Assembly (NCBI GenBank): GCA_945897805.1
Contig: CAMDFX010000001.1
Location: 310,001 to 374,000 of the forward strand
From: Chryseobacterium gleum
GTDB taxonomy: Bacteria; Bacteroidota; Bacteroidia; Flavobacteriales_D; Crocinitomicaceae
DNA: 64,000 bases
Direction: 5' to 3'
The position numbers and the translations under genes are program-made. The notes under the pieces were generated by a model. The model had not been told where the DNA came from. It was given only the letters and a program-made list of their open reading frames with translations, and searched no databases. Below are positions 17,172-25,283 of this stretch, one piece after another; positions within the stretch are counted from its first letter, which is position 1, and every line of letters starts with the position of its first letter.

Positions 17172-18080
17172 ATGAAAAAAATCTTAATACTTAACTTCAT
17201 TGTTTGTTTTTCCACTTTTGCTTTTTCGCAAGATACGGTAGTAGTGTATGAAGAAATTCTAGATACAGAGTTGGAAGAAGTAACACCTGTTGAAACTTTT
17301 TATTCAACAAGAATAGTGAATGGACACTCGGTGGAAACCTTGAAAAAAGGAACATTAGAATTTCGCGTTGAACATAAATTTGGTGATTTAGCAGGTGCAA
17401 ATGGTGGAATTAATACTTTATACGGACTAGATAACGCTACGGATATACGTATCGCTTTTGAGTATGGAATTACGGATAAATTCATGGTTGGTTTGGGAAG
17501 ATGCAGAGGCACAAGTCTACCTTATCACTCATTGCTAGATGGTTTTGTCAAATACAGGTTACTGCGCCAAGAAAAAGGTAAAATGCCAGTTTCAGTTGCT
17601 TTAATTGGTTCGCTTTTCTATAGTTATATGCCTAAATCTACTTTGGTTTCTGATGTGGCACATTTTCCTAAACAATCGCACAGATTCGCGTATAGTTCAC
17701 AATTGAATATTGCTAGAAAGTTTGGTAAAAGGTGGGGTTTAGCATTAATGCCAACTTACGTGCACAGAAATTATGTGGCAGCAGATGATGTAAATGAGTT
17801 ATTCTCTTTAGGTACTGCAATAAATTTTACGATCAATTCAAAAATTTCTTTGGCTCTTGAATATTACAATAACTTTCAAAAGGAAGATACTAGAGAAAAG
17901 TACCACAACAGTCTATCAATCGCCATTGATTGGGTAACATTTGGGCATAATTTCAAGGTGTTTTTAACCAATTCAGCAGGTTTTGGTGATGTACAATTTA
18001 TACCCTATACCAACACCGATTGGGCAAAAGGTCAATTTAGACTTGGTTTTTGTATCGCCAGAAAATACATGAAAGAATAA
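17172..18080 (+). CDS. DUF5777-type outer-membrane beta-barrel protein
   Basis: A 302-residue protein with a signal peptide (ends FAFSQ, about 20). It has alternating strands throughout and matches the DUF5777 family: NGHSVETLKKGTLEFRVEHKFGD, then FEYGITDKFMVGLGR, and a final FRLGFCIARKYMKE strand. It sits in the outer membrane. It is first in a run with a cytochrome c, a YceI protein and a membrane protein, an association I recall from other Bacteroidota, so a role in a periplasmic electron-transfer or quinone-related module is inferred only from context. Confidence 0.75.
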   Translation: MKKILILNFIVCFSTFAFSQDTVVVYEEILDTELEEVTPVETFYSTRIVNGHSVETLKKGTLEFRVEHKFGDLAGANGGINTLYGLDNATDIRIAFEYGITDKFMVGLGRCRGTSLPYHSLLDGFVKYRLLRQEKGKMPVSVALIGSLFYSYMPKSTLVSDVAHFPKQSHRFAYSSQLNIARKFGKRWGLALMPTYVHRNYVAADDVNELFSLGTAINFTINSKISLALEYYNNFQKEDTREKYHNSLSIAIDWVTFGHNFKVFLTNSAGFGDVQFIPYTNTDWAKGQFRLGFCIARKYMKE

Positions 18081-18114
18081 GTAATTATAATTTTTAATAT
18101 TCAAATTAATTCAG

Positions 18115-18489
18115 ATGAAAAAGAAATTCAAATACATACTTGCAGGTTCGATAATGTTGTTCATTGTTGACATGACTATTTCTGCTTGTATCAAAGACAA
18201 AGTTCAACCTGCTCCAATTGATGCGACTTGTAATGATACAATTTCATTCGCAAACGATATTTTACCAATCATGCAAAGTAATTGCACAAGCTGTCACAAT
18301 GCCAACAATGCATCTGGTGGTTATGATTTAACAAATCATGCTGGTGTAGCACAAAATACTGGAAAACTATACGGTTCTATTTTGCAAGACAACTCTGCTT
18401 CTTCCATGCCTCAAGGTGGTAATAAAATAGCTGATTCATTGATTCAAAAAGTTTATTGTTGGATAAATCAAGGAGCGAAAAACAATTAA
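18115..18489 (+). CDS. Small c-type cytochrome lipoprotein
   Basis: A 124-residue protein with a signal ending TISACIKD, probably lipidated at Cys 25. One heme c site is visible, CTSCH at about 57-61 (NCTSCHNANN), and Met in SSMPQGG near 99-100 is a likely sixth heme ligand. It belongs to the short cytochromes used in periplasmic electron transfer. It lies 34 bases after the barrel gene and is probably co-transcribed. A partner reductase is not in this window. Confidence 0.82.
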   Translation: MKKKFKYILAGSIMLFIVDMTISACIKDKVQPAPIDATCNDTISFANDILPIMQSNCTSCHNANNASGGYDLTNHAGVAQNTGKLYGSILQDNSASSMPQGGNKIADSLIQKVYCWINQGAKNN

Positions 18490-18593
18490 AATTTGTGGTA
18501 CGTCTTTTGAGAGTCTGTTTTTAGTTAAATATTTATTAATGAAATAGATTGGATATTGTATACGTTTATCTTTATCTATTAAAAACAAGAAAA

Positions 18594-19130
18594 ATGAAAA
18601 ATTTAATTTATCCAATGTTGGCTTCGGTGTTGTTAGTAACATCGGCTTTTATGTCAACATCAACGCAAGAATGGAAAATCGCATCAAACTATTCCATCAA
18701 GTTTATCAGTAAAGATCCTACAGGAATTTTCAAGGTTTTCAAGGGCACAATCAAGTATGACGAGAAAGATTTAGCAAATTCAAAATTTGACCTTGCGATT
18801 GATGTTTCTTCCATCAGCACTGGCAATGGAATGATGAATAAAAAAGCACAAATCGAAGAGTGGTTCAGTGCTGAAAAATTTCCTCAAATAACATTTGTTT
18901 CATCTAAAATTGAAAAAACTGAAAAAGGAGTATCAATTTACGGAGATTTGAAAATCAAAGGAGCAAGTAAACCAACCAAAATTAACGCAACAGTAACTGG
19001 TTCAGGTGATAAAATGAGTTTTGAAGGAACATTTAACGTCAAAAGATCGGATTTTAAAGTTGGTCATAAAAGTGAGACAGTTCCAGATATTATGAAAATT
19101 GAATTTGAAGTTCCAGTAACAAAAAAATAG
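18594..19130 (+). CDS. YceI-family periplasmic lipid-binding protein
   Basis: A 178-residue protein from the ATG at 18594; an upstream TTG frame start at 18549 gives no signal peptide and is rejected. The signal runs to about residue 20. The YceI lipocalin-like fold is shown by WKIASNYSIKFISKD, FKGTIKYDEKDLANSKFDL, EEWFSAEKFPQITFVSS and FEGTFNVKRSDFKVG. Family members bind polyisoprenoids such as quinone-like molecules in an internal tunnel. The adjacent cytochrome makes a quinone-related role plausible. Confidence 0.88.
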   Translation: MKNLIYPMLASVLLVTSAFMSTSTQEWKIASNYSIKFISKDPTGIFKVFKGTIKYDEKDLANSKFDLAIDVSSISTGNGMMNKKAQIEEWFSAEKFPQITFVSSKIEKTEKGVSIYGDLKIKGASKPTKINATVTGSGDKMSFEGTFNVKRSDFKVGHKSETVPDIMKIEFEVPVTKK

Positions 19131-19134
19131 AAAT

Positions 19135-19530
19135 ATGTTTAAAAAATCATTATTCGTTGGGATTACAGCTGGCATTTTGTCCGGCGTAGCTTCAATCATC
19201 TTTACTATGGTTTACAAAGAAATTACATTTGTAGATTTTTCACCAGTTTTACATGCTTCAAATTTAATTGGTGCATGCATGTTCGCCTGTATTTTAGCCT
19301 CGATTGGTTTTTGGGGATTGACAAAAATGTCTCCAAAATTTGGTGAGATCATTTTCAATTTCTTATTTACGATTTTGACTTTTGCAAGTATATTAGGCCC
19401 AATTGGATACAAATTCCCATTGGATTTTAATGAAGAAATCACGGCGTATTTCCCATTTTTAGCAATCACTTTACATTTCTTCCCAGCATTGATTTGGTTT
19501 GCTGTGAAGCCCATTTTTATTAGAAAGTAA
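19135..19530 (+). CDS. Four-helix membrane protein, unknown
   Basis: A 131-residue protein with four predicted membrane segments (about 6-26, 40-62, 72-92 and 105-126) and short polar loops. It begins 4 bases after the YceI stop, so it is almost certainly translated from the same message. No family motif or redox residue was recognised. The conserved-looking loop KMSPKFGEI lies between helices two and three. It is probably in the inner membrane. Confidence 0.65.
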   Translation: MFKKSLFVGITAGILSGVASIIFTMVYKEITFVDFSPVLHASNLIGACMFACILASIGFWGLTKMSPKFGEIIFNFLFTILTFASILGPIGYKFPLDFNEEITAYFPFLAITLHFFPALIWFAVKPIFIRK

Positions 19531-19542
19531 ATTCTAATAAAT

Positions 19543-19588
19543 TAAAAAAAAAGTCCATAAAACAATTAGTTCTATGGATTTTTTTTTG
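19543..19588. terminator. Bidirectional terminator between convergent genes
   Basis: TCCATA and TATGGA flank a 13-base loop, with A-rich sequence on the left and a T-run on the right, so it can act on both strands. It lies between the stops at 19530 and 19605. Confidence 0.7.
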
Positions 19589-19604
19589 TGCTAATTATTA
19601 GCTT

Positions 19605-21812
19605 TTATTTTCTGTTCAAATGAAAGAAAGTATGATTTTCAATCGTATTTCCACCATAATCTACTGCTTTGAATTGGATGAAATAAACACCTTCATTTGC
19701 TTCTTGTCCGTCTGTTATTCCGTCCCACGGCTGCATTGGACTATTCAATTCTGCCATGATGTTTCCCCAACGGTTGGAAATGGTAGCTTCAAAAAATTCA
19801 ACATTCTCGACATTGACAAAATAGAAATCATTTAAACCGTCGCCATTAGGTGTAAAAACATTCGGTGGTTCGACAATCATAGGAGGTAAAACAATGATGT
19901 CTGAAGACCAAGAGTCTGAGCATATACCATTGGTTGCTAAAACAGTGATAGTATAAGTGCCAGGTTGGTCGTATGTATGTGTCACAGTTTCTGTAGCACT
20001 TGTTGTATAGGTTTCTCCATCTCCAAAATCCCAAGTATAAGTATTTCCAAATTGACTGAAATTTGTAAAACTGACTGTGAATAAAACGTTTCCTAAGGTA
20101 TCACTTGGAACGTAATACGCAACTGGTAAGTTCAAAGATGTTACCATTACTTGGTCAGTTCCTGTACAACCATTCGCATCTGTTCCTATTACTGTATAGA
20201 TTGTTTGCCCAACGGGAGGTGTGAATGCTGTTCCGTTTGTGACACCATTATTCCAAGTGTATGAAACTCCACCAATACCATTTAAAGTAACTGTAGAGGG
20301 AGTTTGGTCATTTGGTTCGCATAAAATTTGATCTAAGCCAGCGCCGATAATAGGCAATTGATTAACAGTAATAACCGCTGTTCCTATTTGAGCTTCAGAG
20401 CACTGCGTAGTACTTGCATCTTGAATACTTGTTAAAACATAGGTGTAAACTCCTACTGTACTTGTTGGAACAGAAATGGTTGTTGTACCAGATGTTGTAA
20501 TTGCTGTTTGAGGTGTTCCATTGAGTGTATAATTTATGGTGTAAGGCGCTGTTCCTCCTGAGCCAGTAAAAGTGACCAAGGGATTGGCTGAATTTTGACA
20601 AACGCTGACTGTTCCACTAATTGTTGCAATAGACAAGGTTAAAGATGTTACCATCATTTGGTCGGTTCCTGTGCAACCATTTGCATCTGTTCCAATTACT
20701 GTATAAATAGTTTCCCCAATTGGAGGTGTAAATGTTGTTCCATCTGTTACACCATTATCCCAAACGTAAGAAACTCCCCCAGAGCCATTTAAAGTAACTG
20801 TGGAGGGAGTCTGGTTATTTGGTTCGCATAAAACTTGGTCTATTCCTGCGTCGACAACAGGCAATTGATTAACAGTTATAACTGCTGTTTCTGTTTGATT
20901 TTGAGAACATTGTGTGTTACTGGCATCTTGAATACTTGTTAGTCCATAAGTGTAAACTCCTGGTGTACTTGTTGGAACTGAAATGGTTGCTGTGCCAGAA
21001 GTTATGATTGCTGTTTGAGGTGTTCCATTGAGGGTATAATTTATGGTGTATGGCGCAGTTCCTCCCGAACCAGTGAAAGTGACCGAGGGTTCTGCTGTAT
21101 TTTGACAAACGCTGACTGTTCCGCTAATTGTTGCAACAGGCAATGGATTTACTGTGATTGTCAAATTGGAAGTTTGAGGAAGTGTGCACGAGCCCGCTTC
21201 AGAAACCGTTAAGGTATAAGTAGTTGTAGCAGATGGTGTAGCTACTGGATTCGCTAAATTTGGATTATTTAATCCTGCTGCTGGTGACCATAAATAGGTG
21301 AAATTATTACTATTACAACCATTTGATGCATTTGAGTTTAAGATTGTATTTTGATTTAGGCAAATGGTATCTTGAGTAGTATTCAACGCAATTTGAATCG
21401 GACTTGCGCCGCCTAGTGTGAATGTAAATTCAGGCGTGTAAATTCCACAACCTGTTTCTACAGCTCTCCATTTATAATTTCCAGGGCAATATCCTGAGAG
21501 GTCAATAATGGTGTTTGGATAAGGTTCTGTAATGTTCCAAGTACTAAAAGATGCTCCTCCACCATTGATGCAAATTTCAGGTGAAAAATAGTTTGGCGTT
21601 CCTGTAAAATTCGCATTTGCACATACAATTTCAATCTGAACCGTGTAGCAACACTGCCAACCGGCGTTGCTCGAAAATGTAAGTTCGAGATTTGTTCCAT
21701 TCAATGTTTGTGTAACATTTGAAAGGGCTTCACAAGGGCTACAAGCAAGTGCTTTTTTGTTGAATGCCACGAGAAAAATTGAAAGCAGAAATGTAATTTT
21801 TAATATGTGCAT
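19605..21812 (-). CDS. T9SS type B cargo with PKD domain and internal duplication
   Basis: A 735-residue exported protein with a signal peptide (to about 23), an N-terminal region with Cys pairs, two near-identical 169-residue units (about 223-560) built from Ig-like or SprB-like modules, a PKD-like domain (YTWDFGDGETYTTSATETVTHTY at about 585-625) and a C-terminal gliding-motility-associated (type B) sorting domain from VFTPNGDGLNDFY. Type B cargo is exported through T9SS and often stays at the surface via SprF-type partners. It is third in an operon with the S74 and type A genes (70 bases after the S74 stop). The repeat DNA is described separately. Confidence 0.88.
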   Translation of the reverse strand: MHILKITFLLSIFLVAFNKKALACSPCEALSNVTQTLNGTNLELTFSSNAGWQCCYTVQIEIVCANANFTGTPNYFSPEICINGGGASFSTWNITEPYPNTIIDLSGYCPGNYKWRAVETGCGIYTPEFTFTLGGASPIQIALNTTQDTICLNQNTILNSNASNGCNSNNFTYLWSPAAGLNNPNLANPVATPSATTTYTLTVSEAGSCTLPQTSNLTITVNPLPVATISGTVSVCQNTAEPSVTFTGSGGTAPYTINYTLNGTPQTAIITSGTATISVPTSTPGVYTYGLTSIQDASNTQCSQNQTETAVITVNQLPVVDAGIDQVLCEPNNQTPSTVTLNGSGGVSYVWDNGVTDGTTFTPPIGETIYTVIGTDANGCTGTDQMMVTSLTLSIATISGTVSVCQNSANPLVTFTGSGGTAPYTINYTLNGTPQTAITTSGTTTISVPTSTVGVYTYVLTSIQDASTTQCSEAQIGTAVITVNQLPIIGAGLDQILCEPNDQTPSTVTLNGIGGVSYTWNNGVTNGTAFTPPVGQTIYTVIGTDANGCTGTDQVMVTSLNLPVAYYVPSDTLGNVLFTVSFTNFSQFGNTYTWDFGDGETYTTSATETVTHTYDQPGTYTITVLATNGICSDSWSSDIIVLPPMIVEPPNVFTPNGDGLNDFYFVNVENVEFFEATISNRWGNIMAELNSPMQPWDGITDGQEANEGVYFIQFKAVDYGGNTIENHTFFHLNRK
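20134..21147 (-). repeat. 507-bp tandem duplication inside a T9SS cargo gene
   Basis: Two direct copies, 20134-20640 and 20641-21147, are offset by exactly 507 bp (169 codons). Anchor strings show this: AAAGATGTTACCAT at 20134 and 20641, and AACGCTGACTGTTCC at 20601 and 21108. They differ at scattered positions, so the duplication is not fresh. Each unit encodes ISGTVSVCQN, APYTINYTLNGTPQTAI, VITVNQLP and GTDANGCTGTDQ. Confidence 0.9.
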
Positions 21813-21882
21813 GGATCTTAATTTATGTTTTTAAATCTTGGGCTTAAGACTCTTAAAGCGAAGAAAAAGTTGCGTTTTAGAG

Positions 21883-23415
21883 CTATTTAATTTTTTCTTC
21901 TAATTTTTCAATTCTCTTTAAAAGCAATTCATTTTCAGATTTTAATTGAATTATTAGTTCTTGTTGTTCTTGAATAGAGTTAATCAACGGAACCACAAAA
22001 TCGCCATATCTGATAGCGTAATAATCATTTTTATTTTTTGGTTTGACAATTCCACTGAATTCTAAATTTAATTTCTTCAAAGATTTTTCAACATCTTGAG
22101 CGATTAAACCTGTATATCGTATTCCTGTTTGCCCTGCAGCTTTGTATTCATAAGTTACTGGTTTTAAGTCTAAAATAAAATTCAATCCCAATTCACTTTC
22201 TTTTATAGAACGTTTCAATCTTCTGTCAGAAAAAGTACTCCAACTTACTTGCCCACCAATTGAAGTGACGTCTGTATTGCCAATCATAACAGCATTATCG
22301 GCGTTTACGATTGCACCATTTCCGATGGCTGTGGAATTGGTTAAATTACCTGATGATGCCCCGGAATAATAGCCAAGAAAAGTATTGTTTGTTCCAGCGG
22401 TATTCGTTAATCCAGCAAAATTTCCGACGAAAGTATTGTTATTACCAAAATTATTGTTGTAGCCAGCATGTGCACCAAGAAAAGTATTTTCATTACCCAA
22501 AGTATTTGAATTTCCAGTTGAAACACCTAAAAATGAATTGTGAAATCCATCTTGGTTGGACTGACCCGCATAAGCGCCAATGAAAGTGTTTTCATTCCCT
22601 GTAGAATTTAAATTTCCTGCCCTTCTGCCTAAAAATGAATTCATTGAGCCATCAGAATTGGAAGATCCGGCTTCGCCACCAATGAACGTATTTTGAGATC
22701 CAGTTACATTGCTGAAACCTGCTTTGTAACCGAGAAAGGAATTGATGAAACCAATAGAATTGGAGATTCCGGATTCGTTTCCAACAAAAATATTGTTGTT
22801 TCCTTTTGAAGACAAAACAATTTTATTATTGATGTAATAAGCGCTGTCTAATGCAATATTTATATTTCCTTTAACATGCAGTTTTTTGAAAGGTAAATCT
22901 GTTCCGATGCCCACTTTTCCATTGTTATTGAATATATTATTGCTTGAAACAATCCAATTTGTTCCATCCCAAAAAGGCGTATTTCCAATCGCTGTGCCCG
23001 ATGGAAATAGGCCGGAGGCAGCATTTTTTGCATACAAAGCATAAGGAACGCTCAACAATTCAGAAGTGCCAAAAGACGTGAAATTGGTGCCGCCAGTTAA
23101 ATCAGCTTCAATTTGAATGTATTTGCTATTTGTTCCCCAATCAATCAAAGTAAAATCGCCAATTAGTGGATTTCCAAGTCCAACAGAAAGAGAAAACAAG
23201 CCAAAATTATTGGTAGTTGCTTGGTGACTTTCTTGGTAAATAATCACGCCACTTGGCGTATTGTCGTGCACAGAAATGCGCAAACTAACATTTTGATTGG
23301 AAATTTCAGCTCCGTTTATGTCGCGCAAAATCGATTGATACTTGAATGCTTCTGGCGCTTGACCAAAAAGCGAAAAGCACATAAGAAGTGTGAAAGCGAG
23401 AACTATATTTTTCAT
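21883..23415 (-). CDS. Secreted tail-fibre-like protein with S74 chaperone domain
   Basis: A 510-residue protein with a signal peptide (ends SLFGQ, about 18). The N-terminal domain (FKYQSILRDINGAEISNQN, then SVPYALYAKNA) is typical of Bacteroidota tail-fibre-domain proteins. The middle (about 200-380) holds imperfect repeats of the form NTFLGxxAGxxN, likely to build a beta-helix or collagen-like stalk. The C-terminus is an intramolecular chaperone of endosialidase (peptidase S74): SDRRLKRSIKESELG, then TGLIAQDVEKSL, then YGDFVVPLINSIQEQQ followed by a coiled coil. In this family the chaperone cleaves itself after trimer folding. Its start is 1 base after the upstream stop, so translation is coupled. 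Confidence 0.85.
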   Translation of the reverse strand: MKNIVLAFTLLMCFSLFGQAPEAFKYQSILRDINGAEISNQNVSLRISVHDNTPSGVIIYQESHQATTNNFGLFSLSVGLGNPLIGDFTLIDWGTNSKYIQIEADLTGGTNFTSFGTSELLSVPYALYAKNAASGLFPSGTAIGNTPFWDGTNWIVSSNNIFNNNGKVGIGTDLPFKKLHVKGNINIALDSAYYINNKIVLSSKGNNNIFVGNESGISNSIGFINSFLGYKAGFSNVTGSQNTFIGGEAGSSNSDGSMNSFLGRRAGNLNSTGNENTFIGAYAGQSNQDGFHNSFLGVSTGNSNTLGNENTFLGAHAGYNNNFGNNNTFVGNFAGLTNTAGTNNTFLGYYSGASSGNLTNSTAIGNGAIVNADNAVMIGNTDVTSIGGQVSWSTFSDRRLKRSIKESELGLNFILDLKPVTYEYKAAGQTGIRYTGLIAQDVEKSLKKLNLEFSGIVKPKNKNDYYAIRYGDFVVPLINSIQEQQELIIQLKSENELLLKRIEKLEEKIK

Positions 23416-23416
23416 T

Positions 23417-23911
23417 TTATAGTGCTTTTTTAATCATTTTTTGCATCGATTCAACTTTTCCATTTTCTGAATGAATATGCATGAAATAAACACCAGCTTC
23501 AAGGTCATGGAATGAAATGGTGTTTTCATTGCTGAAACCAGTTTGAATAGTTATTTTTTTGACAAGCGCCATTTTTTCGTCGTAAAGTGCCAAGATTAAT
23601 TCCTTTTCATTTGTTTGATATTGCAGATGAATTATTTCGGCAAATGGATTGGGAAAAATTTCTATTAAATCTGTATTGCTGGTGATTGAAATTGCCGTAT
23701 AATTTTGCGCCGATTGCTGAAAACCCTGAGATAAAATCTGCTGATTCGCTACAAAACTCTCGGAAATAGGTTCTCCCAAAGTCCAAGAAATGCTGCCGTT
23801 AGAATTGGTGAAAACATCTCCACTTGAAGCAACAACATCTTGCGCCCTCAGTGATGTGAGGCAGAAAAGAAAAATGAACATTGTATGCACAGAAAGTTTA
23901 AAAATCCGCAT
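23417..23911 (-). CDS. Small T9SS type A cargo protein
   Basis: A 164-residue exported protein with a signal peptide (ends SLRAQ, about 23). Residues 25-65 (DVFTNSNGSISWTLGEPISE) are the short module often found in front of type A sorting domains. The C-terminal 80 residues carry DLIEIFPNPFAEIIHLQY, then LEAGVYFMHIHSENG and KMIKKAL, a type A sorting domain. It is the first gene of the operon with the S74 and type B proteins. It has little room for another domain, so it may serve as an anchor or partner for the S74 protein. Confidence 0.8.
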   Translation of the reverse strand: MRIFKLSVHTMFIFLFCLTSLRAQDVVASSGDVFTNSNGSISWTLGEPISESFVANQQILSQGFQQSAQNYTAISITSNTDLIEIFPNPFAEIIHLQYQTNEKELILALYDEKMALVKKITIQTGFSNENTISFHDLEAGVYFMHIHSENGKVESMQKMIKKAL

Positions 23912-24052
23912 AAAAATTTGAATGCTTTGTTGAAGAATGAGTGGCTAAGATAGCGAAATTTATCAAATTTGCATGATATGAATGAAATTTTGAATGTAAA
24001 AGTTAAAATACAGGAAGTGTGATTTTTGCCGGCACACTGTTTTGCACAAAAG

Positions 24053-24090
24053 AAAAAAGCTTTGCAATCATTTAAATTACAAAGCTTTAT
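24053..24090 (-). terminator. Terminator downstream of tRNA-Arg
   Basis: On the minus strand AAAGCTTTGTAAT pairs with ATTGCAAAGCTTT (one mismatch), followed by T's. It lies 13 bases beyond the tRNA 3' end. Confidence 0.8.
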
Positions 24091-24102
24091 ACTTTCACAA
24101 AG

Positions 24103-24176
24103 TGACCCCGTTTGGATTCGAACCAAAGACCTACTGCTTAGAAGGCAGTTGCTCTATCCAGCTGAGCTACGGGGCC
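24103..24176 (-). tRNA. tRNA-Arg (anticodon TCT)
   Basis: A 74-nt cloverleaf. The acceptor arms GGCCCCG and CGGGGTC pair with one G-U, discriminator A. The D arm has GCTC..GAGC, the anticodon loop is CTTCTAA, and the T-loop is TTCGAAT. CCA is not encoded. It is read in the same direction as tRNA-Pro but is separated from it by a terminator. Confidence 0.93.
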
Positions 24177-24183
24177 GGTTTTC

Positions 24184-24215
24184 AAAAAAAAAGGGGATGA
24201 TTTCTCATCCCCTTT
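24184..24215 (-). terminator. Terminator of tRNA-Pro
   Basis: On the minus strand AAAGGGGATGA and TCATCCCCTTT form an 11-bp stem around GAAA, followed by a long T-run. It lies between tRNA-Pro and tRNA-Arg. Confidence 0.88.
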
Positions 24216-24216
24216 G

Positions 24217-24290
24217 TCGGGGTGGCCAGATTCGAACTGACGACCTCCTGCTCCCAAAGCAGGCGCGATACCGGGCTACGCTACACCCCG
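24217..24290 (-). tRNA. tRNA-Pro (anticodon TGG)
   Basis: A 74-nt cloverleaf. The acceptor arms CGGGGTG and CACCCCG pair fully, discriminator A. The anticodon arm is CCTGC, loop TTTGGGA, GCAGG, and the T-loop TTCGAAT follows GTCAG. The anticodon TGG reads proline codons. Confidence 0.94.
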
Positions 24291-24411
24291 AGAAAATCTC
24301 GTTTCAATCCCTATTTCAATTGACAAATTCGTTCGGTTTTGTCAAACCTTATGTTTTTAAATTACAGCTTGTTTTGCTTTTTAAAGCGCATCTTTTCTGT
24401 AATTCGGAGTG

Positions 24412-24441
24412 CAAAGATAATAAAAATTTAATATCAAGCAA
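24412..24441 (-). promoter_or_regulatory. Promoter for tRNA-Pro
   Basis: On the minus strand TTG, then 19 bases, then TATCTTTG, an excellent match to the Bacteroidota consensus and spacing. The start of transcription would be about 24405, some 115 bases before the tRNA. Confidence 0.55.
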
Positions 24442-24495
24442 CCTTTTATCCTAAATAGCGCAAGTTTAAAACATCTTCCAACTATTTGTTTCTTG

Positions 24496-24582
24496 CGGAG
24501 AGAGCGAGATTCGAACTCGCGGTACCGTTACCAGTACGTCAGTTTAGCAAACTGGTGGTTTAAGCCACTCACCCATCCCTCC
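24496..24582 (-). tRNA. tRNA-Ser (anticodon GCT)
   Basis: An 87-nt cloverleaf with the long variable arm typical of serine tRNAs (CGTACTGGTAACGGTACCG). The acceptor arms GGAGGGA and TCTCTCC pair with one G-U, discriminator G. The anticodon loop is TTGCTAA, and the T-loop is TTCGAAT. Confidence 0.93.
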
Positions 24583-24611
24583 AATAATTTTTACTCCAAA
24601 GAACTAGGGTG

Positions 24612-24619
24612 CAAAAGTA
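24612..24619 (-). promoter_or_regulatory. Candidate -7 box for tRNA-Ser
   Basis: TACTTTTG on the minus strand fits TAnnTTTG and sits 29 bases from the tRNA 5' end. No clear TTTG partner was seen. Confidence 0.45.
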
Positions 24620-24673
24620 GTAAAAGCTTGGTTTATTTGGATGATTTTTGTAAATTATTTTGATTATTTTGGT

Positions 24674-25273
24674 TTAATCAAGTCTAAAATCATATAAGTA
24701 CATGGTAAACAGACTTGTAAGTTTAAGGAAAGTGTAAAAATACCAAATGTAAAACAGCGATTTTGGATAAGTTTCAGACTCATTTGGGGTTTTTCGATAA
24801 TAGAAATAAAGCGTTCCTATAAAAATCAATAAGCCCAATGTTTGAAATAAATATAGATTGAAATATGCGCCAAATCCAATACTGATGAGGGCAAGAGGCA
24901 TGGTGTACACATGAAATTTCCAAGCTGTTTTTTGGTAAAATCTAATAATTTCGATCAATAGTAAACTGTATGAAGCGATTTCTAAACGCACCAGAATTGG
25001 ATTTTTATAAAACCCAACCATTTGTTCACTATTCATGAAGAAATTGAGAAATAGATGATTGTAAATGAGACTTATCCCTGCGAATCCAAGCAAAAGTAAG
25101 TAACTGATTTTTGCTTTTGAAAAGTTTAAAGCAGCAATATAAATTACAATTGCAATAAAAATGATTTCATTTATAGGGAAAAAAGCAAAAGGTCCTCCGC
25201 CTAGCGCACTAACCAAACCGTACATCAGGAGCGATAATGCCGCCAAAAAAACGGTTCTTCTTTCTCTTTCCAT
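24674..25273 (-). CDS. Polytopic membrane protein, unknown
   Basis: A 199-residue protein with about six membrane segments and very few charged residues. A motif YNHLFLNFFMN lies in a loop near 70-80, and the C-terminal region is rich in Tyr and Phe. No family was recognised. It begins 10 bases after the map stop and is probably co-transcribed with it. It ends close to tRNA-Ser. Confidence 0.65.
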   Translation of the reverse strand: MERERRTVFLAALSLLMYGLVSALGGGPFAFFPINEIIFIAIVIYIAALNFSKAKISYLLLLGFAGISLIYNHLFLNFFMNSEQMVGFYKNPILVRLEIASYSLLLIEIIRFYQKTAWKFHVYTMPLALISIGFGAYFNLYLFQTLGLLIFIGTLYFYYRKTPNESETYPKSLFYIWYFYTFLKLTSLFTMYLYDFRLD

Positions 25274-25283
25274 CGCTTTTTGA

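Noticed and set aside
21883-23415. Prophage remnant suggested by the S74 tail-fibre domain
   Set aside because: Protein has a Sec signal and sits in an operon with T9SS cargo; no other phage gene is nearby.
24026-24454. 142-codon plus-strand frame across the tRNA genes
   Set aside because: It is antisense to tRNA-Arg and tRNA-Pro and made of tRNA complement; no protein features.
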